Assembly: GCA_947034895.1 (NCBI GenBank)
Contig: OX344761.1
Coordinates: 76,693,839-76,757,838 of the forward strand
DNA length: 64,000 nt
Source: Rhytidiadelphus loreus
Taxonomy: Eukaryota > Streptophyta > Bryopsida > Hypnales > Hylocomiaceae
Reading direction: 5' to 3'
In this document: piece after piece, positions 43,271 to 55,650 of the stretch
How the letters are laid out: each line of letters opens with the position of its first letter
Position numbering within the stretch: the first letter of the stretch is position 1
Notes under the pieces: generated by a model
Database searches by the model: none
Seen by the model: the letters and a program-made list of their open reading frames with translations, nothing else
What the model was told of the DNA's origin: nothing
Translations under genes and position numbers: made by a program

Positions 43271-44829
43271 TAAACCGAGGATTCTATTCTGCTACAGTTT
43301 CTTATGGATTACAGTAAAGAGAATAAATTTTCTCAAATTTCTAATGACTCAGGTCGATAAATCTTGCAAGTTCAACATGAGCGGTTCTACTGTGCGATTA
43401 GGAGCTGACGATTCTATTTTGCTAGAGTTTATAATAGATTTCAATATTGCATTGTATTTTCCGGTTTTCTTCTTGCATATTTTTTTCTTCAAGTAGTACT
43501 GTAACCTTCACTTCAGTTTTCATTATTCTTGTTCACGGTGAATGTGGGTCCCTGCATTCATGCTAGTTGTGCCACGTGTTGTAATGTTGTAGCTTCTTCA
43601 AATGATAAGGTTATCTTTAAAGCTTTGATAGCTCCACGGGGACTGACTGGCTGTAGTTTGTCGATAGAATTTGTGTGACCCGGTGTCCAAACTATATATC
43701 TAGAGTTCTAGACGACACCACATATCCATCGTATGTTTCTTGAAGTCCTCATTAACTTGTATGTCACTTTTTTCTTGATTCTTGTGAGGCCGACTACGTT
43801 CAAAGTGTTTACATCTTATTATCCAAGATTTGGTTTTCATGTTTGTGTAGTCGGAGCAGTGTTCGAGCAATGTCTCAATTGCACACAGCCTGCCAAAGCA
43901 TAGGTCTTTGTATGCCCAACTACAATGATTTTGCTACTGCTATACGGGGAAGAGATACACCCGGATATTTCCCCCCCTGTGAGTTATACACCCCATTTGC
44001 TTTATACTTGCCTTGGTCTTCAATTACTTGGTATTGCACAATACGATCTTGAAGTAGGATCCAAATAGAGTAGTACAGTGTAGAGTAACTGAAGCTAAAT
44101 TACATTTACATGAATGTATTCCTAGAAATGCTTATTCACGTTACTTGCTTGTCCAGGTTGTTCGTCCGCTTCTAGCTTACAAACCGACTGTATAAGTTAC
44201 ATGTGCTGCTAGAGAGGAAAAATATCATACAAGAACACCATCTTCTAACATTCATCGTGCATTTTTTTCAGCCAAATGATGTAATTGTCCATTACAACTT
44301 TTGAATTTCTGAATTATAGTTCGACACTGATCCCAACTCGCTTGATTTGGACTTCGTTTCCCAAATTTCTGCACAGAATTCGTTTTGCGATCTATGAAAT
44401 CTTCAATTCATTAGTTCAAGAGTAATAATAGCCAATATCGATATATGGCGAAGAAAGTGTATGATGAATGTTATAATATGGTGAGCTTAAAGATTTCAAG
44501 ACGTTTTCAATTCCGCAGTGTATTTATATTCAAATCTTTTGAAATTTGTTGAATCTTGGAAGTTCCAAGATATGTAGTTCGGGTTTCAAAAACCACCTAT
44601 TTAATAAATTCCAAGGGCATGTATTGTATAGTCCTCCGCAGAGTTTTCTTACAATGTAGCCTTCATTCTCTACACCCAGTTCGCAGTTGGACATGGAGTT
44701 CTTGTTGGATTTTCTACAGCGTGCTATTCATGATTATGGAGTATGCTTTTTTTCACAGAGGAATTCTTTGTGATTTTCTTTGTATTATTTAGCGTCACTT
44801 ATGCATGCTTTTAATCTCGTTATAAGACC
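43271..44829. other. No supported gene
   Basis: AT-rich, with short open frames on both strands that show no motif or splice context I can support. Confidence 0.5.
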
Positions 44830-45240
44830 CTACATTGATTTCATGCATCCAATATCATCCATTATTTTCATCCACTTCCCCGGGTTACATCCATGTTTTC
44901 CATCCACTTTCATCATCTACATTCATCCATTTTTTTCATCCACTCTCATCATCTACATTCATTCATTTTTTTCATCCACTTTCATCCATTTTTTTAAATT
45001 TCGTGCACCCATTTTCTTAAGCACTTTCATTTTACTGACCCTTCCATGTATTCTTTTTTTAACTTTCATAGAAATTTTCCTAAACTTTTGTTCCAATTAT
45101 CATCCATTTTTTCTTGTCTATTTGATCAAAAATTTCAAAATAGTTTCTTCCCGCTCGCCAATCCCCGCTCCCTGCTCGCCGCTCGCCGCTCCCCGCTCAC
45201 GTACCAGCATTCCCAAGACAGTTCCAGTGTTTCAGCGTGT
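44830..45240 (-). repeat. Inverted relative of the 28.56-29.2 kb A-rich region
   Basis: Plus-strand TTTTCATCCA(C/T)TTTCATC repeats (about 44840-45000), then CGCTCGCCGCTCCCCGCTCAC (about 45150-45200). In reverse orientation this gives GTGAGCGGGGAGCGGCGAG followed by GGATGAAAAA repeats, the same order as at 28590-29130. Identity is modest and partly low-complexity. Confidence 0.5.
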
Positions 45241-46025
45241 GCAAGATGGACTGGGTATATGGGCTTGGGATGCATGAAAGACATGCTTGAGAGAAGGTTA
45301 CGTTTGGGGGGGCAATCTCCAGCTTAGTCGAGGCAGGGACAGACAAGATGTACGGTTACAATTCTCTATCCGGCCAATGTTTCGACGAGGGGACAGTCGT
45401 TCAGTAATAGTGAATTCGGCCACTACGCTGCACTAGTCAGGAACACCAACTAAGACAACTAAACGGGTCCGGGACGCGAAGCCAGGAACTGTCAGAACGC
45501 AACAATGTCCCTGGAGAAGTCTGAACTTCAAGTAGGCTCATACAGCATTAGTGAAGGATTAAATTAGCTCCAATTTCGATGGACATGGAGTCCCCCCCGA
45601 ATTTCAAGGGATTCGACACCTAATTTGTTTTACTCGGTTTTCAGACACAGACACTCGTCTGGAAAAAGTTAATTTTCAGCATTTCTGGACACAATGCTAA
45701 GTTGGTAGCCAACGGCTACCAAGTCCTACATGCCAGATCTCTTTCACATGTGAATGAATAAAGTGTTAGCACAGTGGACAAGTACGTTTAAAAGAACTAG
45801 TGCCATCTCATATGCAGAGGGTTTTAGGGAGGAACATTACGGAACACTGAAAGCAACAGGGTCCGCATACGACACTTACTGTACCCTAGAAGTTGGAGCC
45901 AGTAACTTTGCATTCTCATAGTTTAGGATATTGGGTGTGGAAGTTCATGTTATTTAGCAATAAAACGTTTTAGAACTGATTTCTTGAACATGGTGACGTC
46001 TGGGTTTACATGATGCACACAGGAA
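45241..46025. other. No supported gene
   Basis: Mixed-composition sequence between the inverted A-rich region and a transposase fragment. Nothing recognised. Confidence 0.5.
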
Positions 46026-46138
46026 GTTGTTTCGATCGATGCTACTTTCGGCACCAATGAGAATAAGGTAAGTCAAGCGGTCATTGGGGGCATCTGTAGT
46101 GGGTTAGGCATTGGATTGAATTTGACGTTAGCTACAGC
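46026..46138 (+). mobile_element. Solo fragment of the SWIM-MULE transposase (exon 1 end plus intron)
   Basis: This matches about 26950-27065 almost base for base, including the SIDATFGTNENK coding stretch, the GTAAGT donor and most of intron 1 (GTCATTGGGGGCATCTGTAG). Because the intron is included, it is a DNA-level copy rather than a retroposed transcript. The flanks do not match. Confidence 0.85.
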
Positions 46139-46999
46139 TACGATTTAGGAGAACAGTGTATAAAACAGTTCGTTTACAGGGTAATATTATGTTCTCTATG
46201 TTTCCTACAACCTCTGTGTTAACAACCGAAAGATAACATCACAAGGCCCACCAATATCCCTAAACCGCGTATCCTATTACTTGGACTTCTATAGCTGAGT
46301 TGTTTCGACCCTACTCGTCTTTCAAAATTCACTAAGACTCTCTTCCAACTCCGGCTGGTATAGTGTGCGGTGGAGGGGCTCATGTGCATCTGAGGTGGAT
46401 GCCAACTCGTCTGCCACTGCGGCGAGGACGTTTAGGTGCAACTCCCGACCGCGTTCCGGTGATGCAATCTGGTGCTCAAACATGGCTTTCGCCCGACCGG
46501 TGTCCATGACGGGGTGGTCGCCATGGAAGATTCGGAGGATGGTCTCTACGTGACAGAGAACAATAAAGCCACATTCGTAGCTGCCAATCTGTGTAAAACA
46601 CTTGGGCGACGACACAACACTATAAGAAAACTGTGTTTTTTTGGATGTCGGACCCAAAACGTAGCATGTCTTTGGCTAGACATACTATGTCCACATGAAC
46701 ATTGAGATGTTTACTAGATAGATGCAATGAAAGTGTACGTTTATGTGGATGTTGTAGAAAATAGAGGAAAATTATGGTCATAGCATTAGGTGCTAGCAAA
46801 AACAACTATGCCGTTAAAGACATGACTGCAGACATAATGATGTTTCAAAGATTGTCCGAGGAAACAATCATTGCCACATCAGCATCCCTATTTCATTTTA
46901 ACCGTGGATAAATTAATAGAAATTACTGTAGTCTAGAAGAAAATAACTGCCCAAGGTGAAAAAAAAAGATGATGAGCAGGTAGTTTGGAAAAAAAAGCT

Positions 47000-47560
47000 A
47001 ATGTGGCATATGACGTGGTATATGACATGAAAATTCAATGACGTGGACATGAAAAATGCTGACGTGGCATCTGATGTGGAAATTCAGTAACATGGACATG
47101 AAAAATGCTAACTTGACATTGTCTGAGAAGATTAATGTTATTTTGAGTAACATCATCTATTCAGATGTCTTTTGACACATTTTCTAAGATGTCAGCTTTG
47201 ACATTGAAACATTTTGCAACATCAACTTTGATATACACCATAAAACATAGCCCATACAAAATACATAGTACATTGTACAAAATACACAATATATTATATA
47301 CAATACGCCATACACAATATTTGGTATTTATGTCACATGACTTAAAAGCCAATTATTGTGTGTAAATAGACATGAAAAGACATACTATTTATACAAGTAG
47401 GGTTGTAGGAGGCATGACAAACTACATGGGATATGTAATTTTTCAAAATTATACAAAGCTGTCAAACTTGACATCTTAGTTGATATTGTAAAAAACATCT
47501 AGACATCTCAATTGATGTCTCAGTTGATGTCGAAAAAAACACTGTTAAACTTTTTGAATG
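47000..47560. repeat. Left subterminal repeats of the CACTA element
   Basis: Repeats of GACGTGGACATGAAAAATGCT (47037-47110) and of TGTC-TAGACATCTCAATTGATG type (47480-47535), matching motifs near the right end. Subterminal repeats are typical transposase-binding regions of CACTA elements. Confidence 0.6.
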
Positions 47561-48370
47561 CTGTCTAGGTGTGCTGATGTGGCATGCCCCCTCATCCTTG
47601 TTGGATGCCATATTTTTTGATATTTTTCGAAGTTGAGTCTATTTAAGTGAAGTGAAGTTTGCCAAGTTTAGTTTATACTATGATTTATTTTTTATTATCA
47701 TGGAGTTGGGATGCACCCAAGCCAAATGAAAATAAAAAATAAAAAATAAAAAGTAAATCAAATGCCACATCACTTGGCACTTTTAAAATTTAATTTTTTT
47801 TTTTAAATTTAAAAAAAACACTTGTCTAATAGTTGACTTTCCCCTGCATTTTATATTTGGTCAAGATTTTACCTCAATCCATAGTAACTTTCTCTAATTT
47901 AATTGAAGTTAAACCAAAAAGCTCTTGCCAACGTGGCATTTTTGTGTTTTCTTGGACGTTGTACAAAACATAACTATGTTTTTCTTGATGTCTTTTAGAA
48001 CATTATCGTTGCACAAGACATCAATTTGTTCCACCTATGAGATACAAACATTTTTTGAAACATCGAACTCAATTCTATCTCCTATGGCTACAATCCCATC
48101 TTTGTGCTCTTGTTTTGAAAAACATCCTTGTTTGTTGCTAACGTTCAAAAAAATGCAGGTTTCTTATAGTGAACCTTCCCTGTTCAAATGATGTCACATA
48201 CACATTACACCCAACATCCACAATCATTACTTTTGTCACCCGATGAATGTTTTCAAGACAACAGTTCCTTGTAGGAGACATAGAAGTACACAAGCTGCCC
48301 TATCCTTCACATGTTCTACATGACATTTGCAAGCTATCACACATATATACAAAGAACATGGACGTATTAA

Positions 48371-49295
48371 CCCCTAAAGGACCATTGTCCCCTTACGGGA
48401 CAAATGTGTTTTTGGGTAGGTACCTACGAGCTGAAATTTTGTTGTGATTTTTTTAAACTTCTTTTGGAGATGGAAAAATTGATAAGCTTTGTGGGAATAT
48501 AATTTTTTTCACAATTGGTGCCCGGGAACAAAAGTTATGACCAAATAAGCTCAAACGAGGGGATGGGCAGTCCGGGCAGCAAAAAAAAAATAGACAAAAA
48601 TTTGGATTTTTTTTTCAATATTTTTTTCTCATAGATTATATTTTTTTCTATTTAGAAAGCTTTGATTAATTTCATTTGGATTTGTTATAAGCAAGTTATG
48701 GACATTCTTGTTTTTCAGGCAGTTAGAGCATCTTCTTGAAAAAAAAAACTTGTAGGATTCATTTTTTAATGCAATTTTTATTTTTTTCAATTTTTTCTTA
48801 CATGGTCTGATTTTCTTTCTAGTAAAATCCCACCATTGAGATTAGTGCATTTTTATTCCATCTAAAATATATTAATAATTTAGATTTTCCTTCTATCTTG
48901 TACCTATTTCTATAATTTAACAATTTTTTTAAGAATGATACTTAAGTTTTTTTGAATTTTTTTTCCCCTAGACTCTCAACTCAATTCTCCACCATAAAGA
49001 TTTAAAGCTCAAAACTTTGTAGTGCAAAAGTTTTAAGTTCAAAATGTTCAAAGTAAGAAAATCTAGTCCTACAAGGTGTTGAAAACTTATTTTTTTCACT
49101 TTAAACTGAGATATCTTGCAATCTGTGCGGTCAAAAATTCTAAATTTTTTCCCACACACTCTCATACTAGTTAGATGTAAGATCCTACGGTTAGATATGA
49201 AAAAAAAAACAATTTTCATTTTTTTTCACTCTTTGCTATAGATATGGCAGTTTTGACTGATTTTTGGCAGGAAAAAGACCTTGGTCCTTCAGGGG
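48371..49295. mobile_element. piggyBac-like MITE (TTAA target site), nested in the CACTA element
   Basis: The left terminus CCCCTAAAGGACCA and the right terminus TGGTCCTTCAGGGG are inverted (13 of 14), each flanked directly by TTAA (48367-48370 and 49296-49299). A TTAA duplication with C-rich ends is the piggyBac signature. The 925-bp interior is AT-rich and non-coding. Its interior is related to 21675-22480. Confidence 0.85.
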
Positions 49296-50439
49296 TTAAG
49301 CTTCAACCTCAGGAATTGCATTGTCACCTACAATGACAAAGTAGGCTCTTTTTTCATCTATGGAATGCTACATTGAGTCAACTTCTTGCATTGGTTGTAG
49401 TCCATCAAAGTCTCTATCATTTTGCAATTGAACCATGTTCATGATGGATTGGGTAGAGTATAGTGCCTTCCATTACTCCTAACCTCTATTCGGCACACAA
49501 CTTTCCAAAATGTTCAATTTTCTTTCTCACAAATGTCAACCACTCCGCAAAAGGTAAGAATTTTATTTAGGGTGGATAACAAACAACTCTTTGTGGTTGC
49601 AAGAGCCTTGACTATAGACAAAAAACTCCACATCGTTTCCATCTCTAGGCCTTTGTCAAGATGTATTCCTTGCATGATACATTGCTTGGTATCATTTAGA
49701 GCATTGGTCTAAACAATTGTATGCAATGCCTTAACACCATATATGAGAACTACAAATGTCTACACTGATGCTTTTTGATCGTTGTCTAAGTTTGTAAAGA
49801 CAACTATCTATGACATCTACTTATATATTAGTGTTGATACCAACATCATAGGAGACATCAACATGTACTTTTGATGTTTTCCATGACATCTCAGAAAATG
49901 TCTAGACATTTAAATGCAGTCTGCATTTCTACTTGTAACAATTTTTGTGTTTTCCATATCCCATATTGTTTGTCTAACTTTCCACCATCCTCTTGTATAA
50001 AGAGGTTGTCTTCTCCTCTCTATATAATCACATCAAGTGGCTTTTAAGTCATGTACTATAATATCCAAATATGGTGTATTTTGTTTGGCATATTTTGTAT
50101 GGTGTATTTTGTATTGTATATGGTGTACTATGTATGACATGTTGTATTGGGCATTTTTGAAATACATTTGGAGTCATATGACATAATTCTTAATACAGTG
50201 TATTTTGTATGGCATATTATGTATTGTATATGGTATATTATGTATGGTATATTATATATGGTGTATTATATATGAAATGTTGTATTGTATATTATGAAAT
50301 TTGGATGTGCATTATGTAGGACTTGTGTAATTGTCCATATTGACATTATGCCAAATAGCACATTTGACCACATAAATGTCAAAAGTGACATCATTTTGTT
50401 CTTCTAAATCATATTGGACGTTGCAAGAAATATTTATGG

Positions 50440-50720
50440 TGAAATTAGGACATCTACAATGACATCCTACAACATCTAGATGTTTAAGTTGACGTCTCAA
50501 TAAATGTCTAGACATCTACAATGACGTCTTAGAAAATGTCTAGACGTCTAAGGTGATGTCTTAGAAAACGTCTAGATGTCTAAGTTGATGTCTTTCAAAA
50601 CGTCTAGATGTCTAAATTGATGTCTTTGAAAACGTCTAGACGTCTAAGTTGATGTCTTCAAAAACAATATTAAATTTCTTAAACAACAGGAAAATGCGTT
50701 GACGTGGCAAAGAAATGTGC
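50440..50720. repeat. Right subterminal repeats of the CACTA element
   Basis: Six to seven tandem units of about 36 bp, type AAACGTCTAGACGTCTAAG then TTGATGTCTT. Each holds the small palindrome (A/G)TCTAGAC(G/A)TCT. Confidence 0.8.
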
Positions 50721-51937
50721 TGACGTGGCATGCCACATCATCCTTACTAAATGCAATGTCAGATGCCACCTCAGATGCCACGTCATGGACGGGCATGGAT
50801 GAAAAAAAATCCTACATGGCTTCCTGCGCATGCGTGGCACTTAGGTGGCAGCCACATGGCGACCTTTCAAGACCCTGTTGACCCATGTTTTTTGTGATGT
50901 CTGGCGAAGAATTTGTGATGTCCGGCCAGATTTTCGATGTTTTTGGCATGTCTGCGCGGGACGCAAGTTTCAAGACGTCCTTGCAGACGTAGAAAAACGT
51001 CAGCACAGACGTGCGGATGTCTAAATCTCAAAATCTCAAAAAACACAGTTTTCTTATAGTGCAATAGAGGGCAAAGTCAGCGGAGGGTCGTGTAGCAGCT
51101 CCCACACCTTACGTACGCGACTCACATACTCCACGTCGTACGGGTCAGTGTGTTGGCCGGTACTATCCAGGTGAAAGACAACCGCCTCCGTGAAAACTAA
51201 CAAAGACCAGTGCAAACCGCTCACATATGGAACCAGCACCTCCTTCGGGGTACCCTCTTTGTAAATTCGTGACGGCACAAGATACTCCCTGCCCCACTTC
51301 AGGAGTGCATCGTCCGAACGCGCCTCCCATGCCTTACGAAGAGGGCCTTGCATGAAAGACGACGCCACGTACACTCGGCCCTCCTCGTTCGTTCGCCACG
51401 TACACCACGGCCCTCCTCGTTCAGGCTCCACCAAAGTCACCGACAGAGCAAATCAAGAATGTTCTGCCCCAGGAACCGCTTTGTCTTCCTCAACTGCTGA
51501 ATCTATTTGATTGGAACCGGTAGGGCGTCCCATTCACCGGCGTAGAAGTTGACCGTCCCCATATCCACATCGCCCGTGCCCTTCCTGTAAGGTACAGCGG
51601 CAATCCCACGCGAGTGAGCACGGACCTCGATCCAGGTTTCACAACTCAGGAAAAGTGTGCGTTCTCACAAAAGACAATGAGCACGGGAAAACAAGAGGCC
51701 TTACCTTGGCAACGCATCCAGTAGTTCGTCCACGCGGAAGTGATCGTACGCCGCGGGGATAGAAATTTTACACCAGGACTTTGCTTTCGCATGGGGAATG
51801 GGCGAGGGGGCGAACGTCACGGTCTTTCGATGACGCATTCTAGTAGCGGTGTCAAGATCGTCTAACAGGACAGCCACCTCGCCTATGGGATCGTTGTGGG
51901 AGTACGCATTATCTACATTGACAGAAATAATAGACAA

Positions 51938-52411
51938 TAGTAATTATATAGAGTAGAAATTTTCAAAATTTCCGTAATGGGTAGGGAATAGGAAGCCTAA
52001 AACCGGAAATAGAAATTAGAGGCTTTACGGAAAACCTTAAACTGTAATTAGGGTTACAGTCGGTTCCGGAAACCCTATCCGGAAACCCTAACCCTAATCC
52101 GGAAACCGGAAAGTTCTGGCCAAGTAGGCCCTAGGGCCTAGTCCGGCTAGGGAACTCGCGGGAACGCCAGGTCGAAAAGCTACTTAACCCCCGCTGTTTG
52201 CTTCATTCTCCCTCTTTCTCCGCGTGATTATCGCGATGGTGCTTAGTGAGTGAAAGTGTGGTGAGATAGGAACGTGTTAAGGAGAGAAGGGGAGGCCGTT
52301 GCCGATCGCAACGGAAAGTAGAACGGAAGATTAGCGGAAACTTAGCGGATCAGGCGACGGAAACTTAACGAAAGATTAGCGGAAACTTAGTGGAAGTGAG
52401 TCGGATAGAGT
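51938..52411. other. 5' region of the gag-like gene; CCGGAA and AGCGGAAACTTA repeats
   Basis: Holds repeated TCCGGAAACCCTA (about 52060-52110) and AGCGGAAACTTAG (about 52330-52395) units. There is no coding frame. It is probably the leader of the next gene. Confidence 0.5.
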
Positions 52412-54328
52412 ATGGCAGTTGTTATGGCAGGGCCCAGTGTACGGAAGTCAGGGATCACGGCCCGGATGATCAATCCGGAAATCCCTGAGAATCCGGAACA
52501 CCACCACCAATTGGAGGATGACCTGACGGATATGGGGTGTCTGGGGTTTCTGAAAAGACCCTGGAGCATCCGGAGTGAGGAGATGATAGACGAGTTAGTC
52601 TATGGCGCTCCGAATCAGTACCACCTAACCGTTAGAGGTCGTCCAAAGTCCTGGACAGCAGAGATATGGGCCGGAGTCTATTTCGCATCCTCTAGAGGAT
52701 CCAGATGGGCCGGGCGGACAGAGAAATTCTCCGCAGATAGATTCCGGAACTCGGCGGATCCGAAAGAGGGATACACTGCATCCGACTGCCGGAACCCTAG
52801 GGACCAGAGACTCTTAGAGTTTCTGAGCCCCATCCTGTATCCGGAAAAGCCCAGCCGGATTACAGTAACACTGGCAAACACAGTATTTGGAGCCTTAGGG
52901 GAAAGGGAGAAACCAGCCCCAAGACCAGTTAGCTGGGGGCTCATCATCCAGTCCATAGTAGATAAACTTTCCGGAAACCTGGTGGGAAAGAAATCCAGCC
53001 CCATCAGTCCGTACCTCCTCCACTTGTATCACAAGCAAGAGGTACTGAGTAGTCCGGAAGACATCATCTACCGGCAGGGAGATAGTTTACTCCGATACGG
53101 CCTACCTTCGGATTCGGATCCGACGGATGAGGAGCCGGAAGAGGACGTGAAACCGGAACTGGAGTATGACTCACCGGAGAGGCACGAATCACGCCGGAAG
53201 AGCACGGACCTGGATTCAAGAGGAAAGAATCAGCTTCCGGATCCTGTTCCATCCCGGAACACTGATCCGGAATTGGATATCTTCGAGTTGACAATCTCCT
53301 GGCTGCGGAGTCAGAAGACTGCCAACGAACGGATGGCCACCCTGATCCGGAGAGTCTGCACGATGTTGAAGGTAGCAGACGAGACGGAGATCGTGGAGGC
53401 AATCAAGAGCAGACTGGATCCGGAGATGATCCGCCTGTTGGAAGGACGGATCCGGGCAGTAGAGGCGGAGCGCGACCATCTTCAAAACCGCTCAACGTGG
53501 GCGGAGAGGGAGATGCACACCGCCAACAAACGAGCGACGGATGCGACGGAGCTGGTCCGGAAGTTGAGAGACCTGATCGACCCGCTAGCAGATATCATCA
53601 CCAGATCCGCGCTCTGGAACAACCAGATGACCTGGGAAGGCCACATTTCCGGAACCAAGGTTGTGAAGATATTGGTAGAGTTCGAGGCGCGGATTGAGGT
53701 CGCATTGAAGGAAATGCGGCACTTGGTGGGCCACTTCGATCCACTCAGCGGATTGGAGGAGTTTCCGGAGATACCCGGAGGTGAGTTTCCGGAGACAACT
53801 CAGTTGAACTTGGGAGAACGATCGTCTGCCCAGCAACCCGGAAGATCCTCGGGACAGAAGGATATTACGGATGGGAGGAGGATTCCGGATCCGGTTCTAA
53901 CGCCCCGGACTACCTCAGTGAACCTCTTCCCACCTCTCTAGGATCCTGCTGTAGACGTGACGGCGATGACGGAGGATCCGGTTGGGATTCAGAATCCGGC
54001 CCGGACCCATCCGGAGGAGTTCACCCACATGTAGCAGGAGACTCCTCCGCGGCCGCCACCATCGACTCCCATCGAGTTCATTGATCTGGAGAAGAAGAAG
54101 GCTACCCGGCGGAAGAACAGCAGCGATCCGGTGGAGGTTCTCGAGTCGGAGGAAGAGGAGGCAGTAACGAATTCGTCTTCCGAGTCAGAGTATGCGGAGA
54201 CGGATCCGGGTCTGCCAAGGACCCGATCCGCAACCAAGTCCACCCCGACGAAGTAGATCCGGCCGAAGGCGCCGACCCGGATTTCGAAAGGCGGAACGTC
54301 AACGAAAAAGGCGCGGAAGGGTAAATGA
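52412..54328 (+). pseudogene. gag-like protein of a retroelement, three in-frame TAG codons
   Basis: ATG at 52412 opens 509 codons to TAG at 53939-53941. The same frame continues through TAG at 54032-54034 and TAG at 54254-54256 to TGA at 54326-54328, 638 codons in all. The N-terminal half is globular, with a WGLIIQSIVDKLSGNLVGKK and YLLHLYHKQEVL stretch reminiscent of N-terminal domains in plant retrotransposon proteins. An acidic linker and a coiled-coil-prone region (about 290-440) follow; the tail past the first TAG is Pro/Ser/acidic then basic. No CCHC knuckle, protease or reverse transcriptase was found, and no LTR pair could be matched. The region is unusually rich in TCCGGA/CCGGAA. 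Call uncertain; it could be an unrelated host gene. Confidence 0.45.
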
Positions 54329-55650
54329 CTAGGTTGCGTAGTTGGATTGTTAGTTTTAGTATTTTGTCTTCATCGCGGGTTTTCCGGATGTGGGACCCGC
54401 TAATCCGGAATGCTAAGTAGTTCCGGATTTCTAGGAATTTAACGGCTTTCCATTTTTCCCGGAACGGTCACTTGGCCGTTGTCCGGATTTTCAGCTGGCT
54501 GTTGGCCGCTTTTTCTTTGGACCGTTTTGGTCGTGTTGTTTTGGTTTTTAAGGGCGGGCCGGCTTGTGGCCTGTCATTCCATTTTGTGTCATTCAATCTG
54601 AGCACCCAAGAATAAACACCTTGGGAATCATTATCTTGCATATCGCGTCTTGATTACTTGTGTGTGGGTGTATCCGGGAGAGTGTGCAAGGTAGGAATCC
54701 GGATTGGTTGGTATCCAGATCCGGTTGAAGGTGTCTTGCAAAATAGTTTAGATTGAACTTGAGGAGCTGCGCGCGGTGCCTTTAAATTGCTGGAACGGTG
54801 ATCCGGTGGGATCCGGTAGTGGTCAGGGAGCTAATCCGGAACTCATGAGTAGTTTCGTGCGGAAGTCAGCAGCCGCCAAGTGGAACATTCCCAAACCATC
54901 GGAAGGTCTGCCAACCTCAAGAGCGGTCGACAGCTAGGAAGTAAGTCCTTTAATTCCGGATTCCAACTATCCGCGATTGTTTTGCAGTTGAGTCTAGTTT
55001 ACGAGTGAGGAGCTGTGCGTGGTGCCTTTAAATTGCTGGAACGGTGATCTGGTGGGATCCGGTAGTGGTCAGGGAGCTAGTCCGGGAACTCGGGAGGAGT
55101 CCCGTGCGGAAGTCGGCAACCGCCTAGTGGAATATTCCCAAACCACCGGAAGGTCTGCCAACCTTAGGAGTAGGTGAAAGCTTGATCCGGAAAATAGCTG
55201 AGTGTCGTTGTAGTAAGGGCGGGTGTGGGTGTAACTCTACGTGACCTACCTTTCGGGTGTCCACCCGGAATGTTGTGAGAGGGACCATCTTTCCTCCTTA
55301 CCGAACTGAGAACTTTGAGGACGGATAGTTGTTTGTTGTTTAGGAGTTGATATGTGTGTTACTTGAGTGGTGATGTTCCCCACCCCTCGGAAAAAGCAAG
55401 TGAGGACCCTCTGAGGGTAAAACAGAGGTACCAAAAACCGGTGTGATGGATAGTGAGAGTAGGAATTCGGATCAGGGAGGATCCGGATTTGATTCCGGAA
55501 GACAGTATTTCTGGAACTTGGGTTTGTGTTGTGCCGGATCCTACTGCGGATTGTCATTTCCGGGTAGATCCGTAGTTCCGGACCCTTATCTATCGCGACA
55601 ACATCTGGAATTCCCTAGGACGATAACTCGTGTCATCTTAACGCTTTTGT
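54329..55650 (+). repeat. Non-coding region with a 165-bp direct repeat (period 246 bp)
   Basis: About 54761-54925 (GAGGAGCTGCGCGCGGTGCC...GGTCTGCCAACC) recurs at about 55007-55171 with roughly 85-90% agreement. CCGGA motifs continue to about 55620. An AATAAA signal lies near 54612. No gene is supported here. Confidence 0.75.

Larger units (their letters stand above)
46618..51061. mobile_element. Non-autonomous CACTA (En/Spm-type) transposon, 4,444 bp
   Basis: The left end CACTATAAGAAAACTGTG (46618) and the right end CACAGTTTTCTTATAGTG (to 51061) are perfect inverted repeats of at least 23 bp, starting with CACTA. The 3-bp target duplication CAA flanks both ends (46615-46617 and 51062-51064). 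The interior is AT-rich with subterminal repeats and no transposase frame, so movement would need a helper element. It sits in the Ulp1-like gene. Confidence 0.95.
46322..51937 (-). pseudogene. Ulp1-type cysteine protease gene, split by a CACTA element
   Basis: The 5' part lies at 51937-51062 and the 3' part at 46617-46322 (minus strand). The 5' part includes an exon ending LLDALP at a GTAAGG donor (51701 region), then sequence with WDALPVPIK, a TAG at 51503-51505, FLGQNILDLLC, and the catalytic His stretch GLHWSLLVF and HLDSTGQH. The 3' part starts with VSSPKCFTQIGSYECGF, the Gln and nucleophile Cys region of C48 (Ulp1/SENP) proteases. Removing 46618-51061 and one CAA restores an uninterrupted frame across the junction (PSI then VSSPKC). 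Other damage is present upstream: the TAG and a tandem duplication of about 31 bp near 51380-51420 that shifts the frame. Ulp1-like genes are known passengers of plant MULEs, and a MULE fragment lies nearby at 46026. Confidence 0.8.

Noticed and set aside
54761..55171. The 165-bp direct repeat as an LTR pair
   Set aside because: Only 246 bp apart, no TG..CA ends or primer-binding site, and no coding region between the copies.
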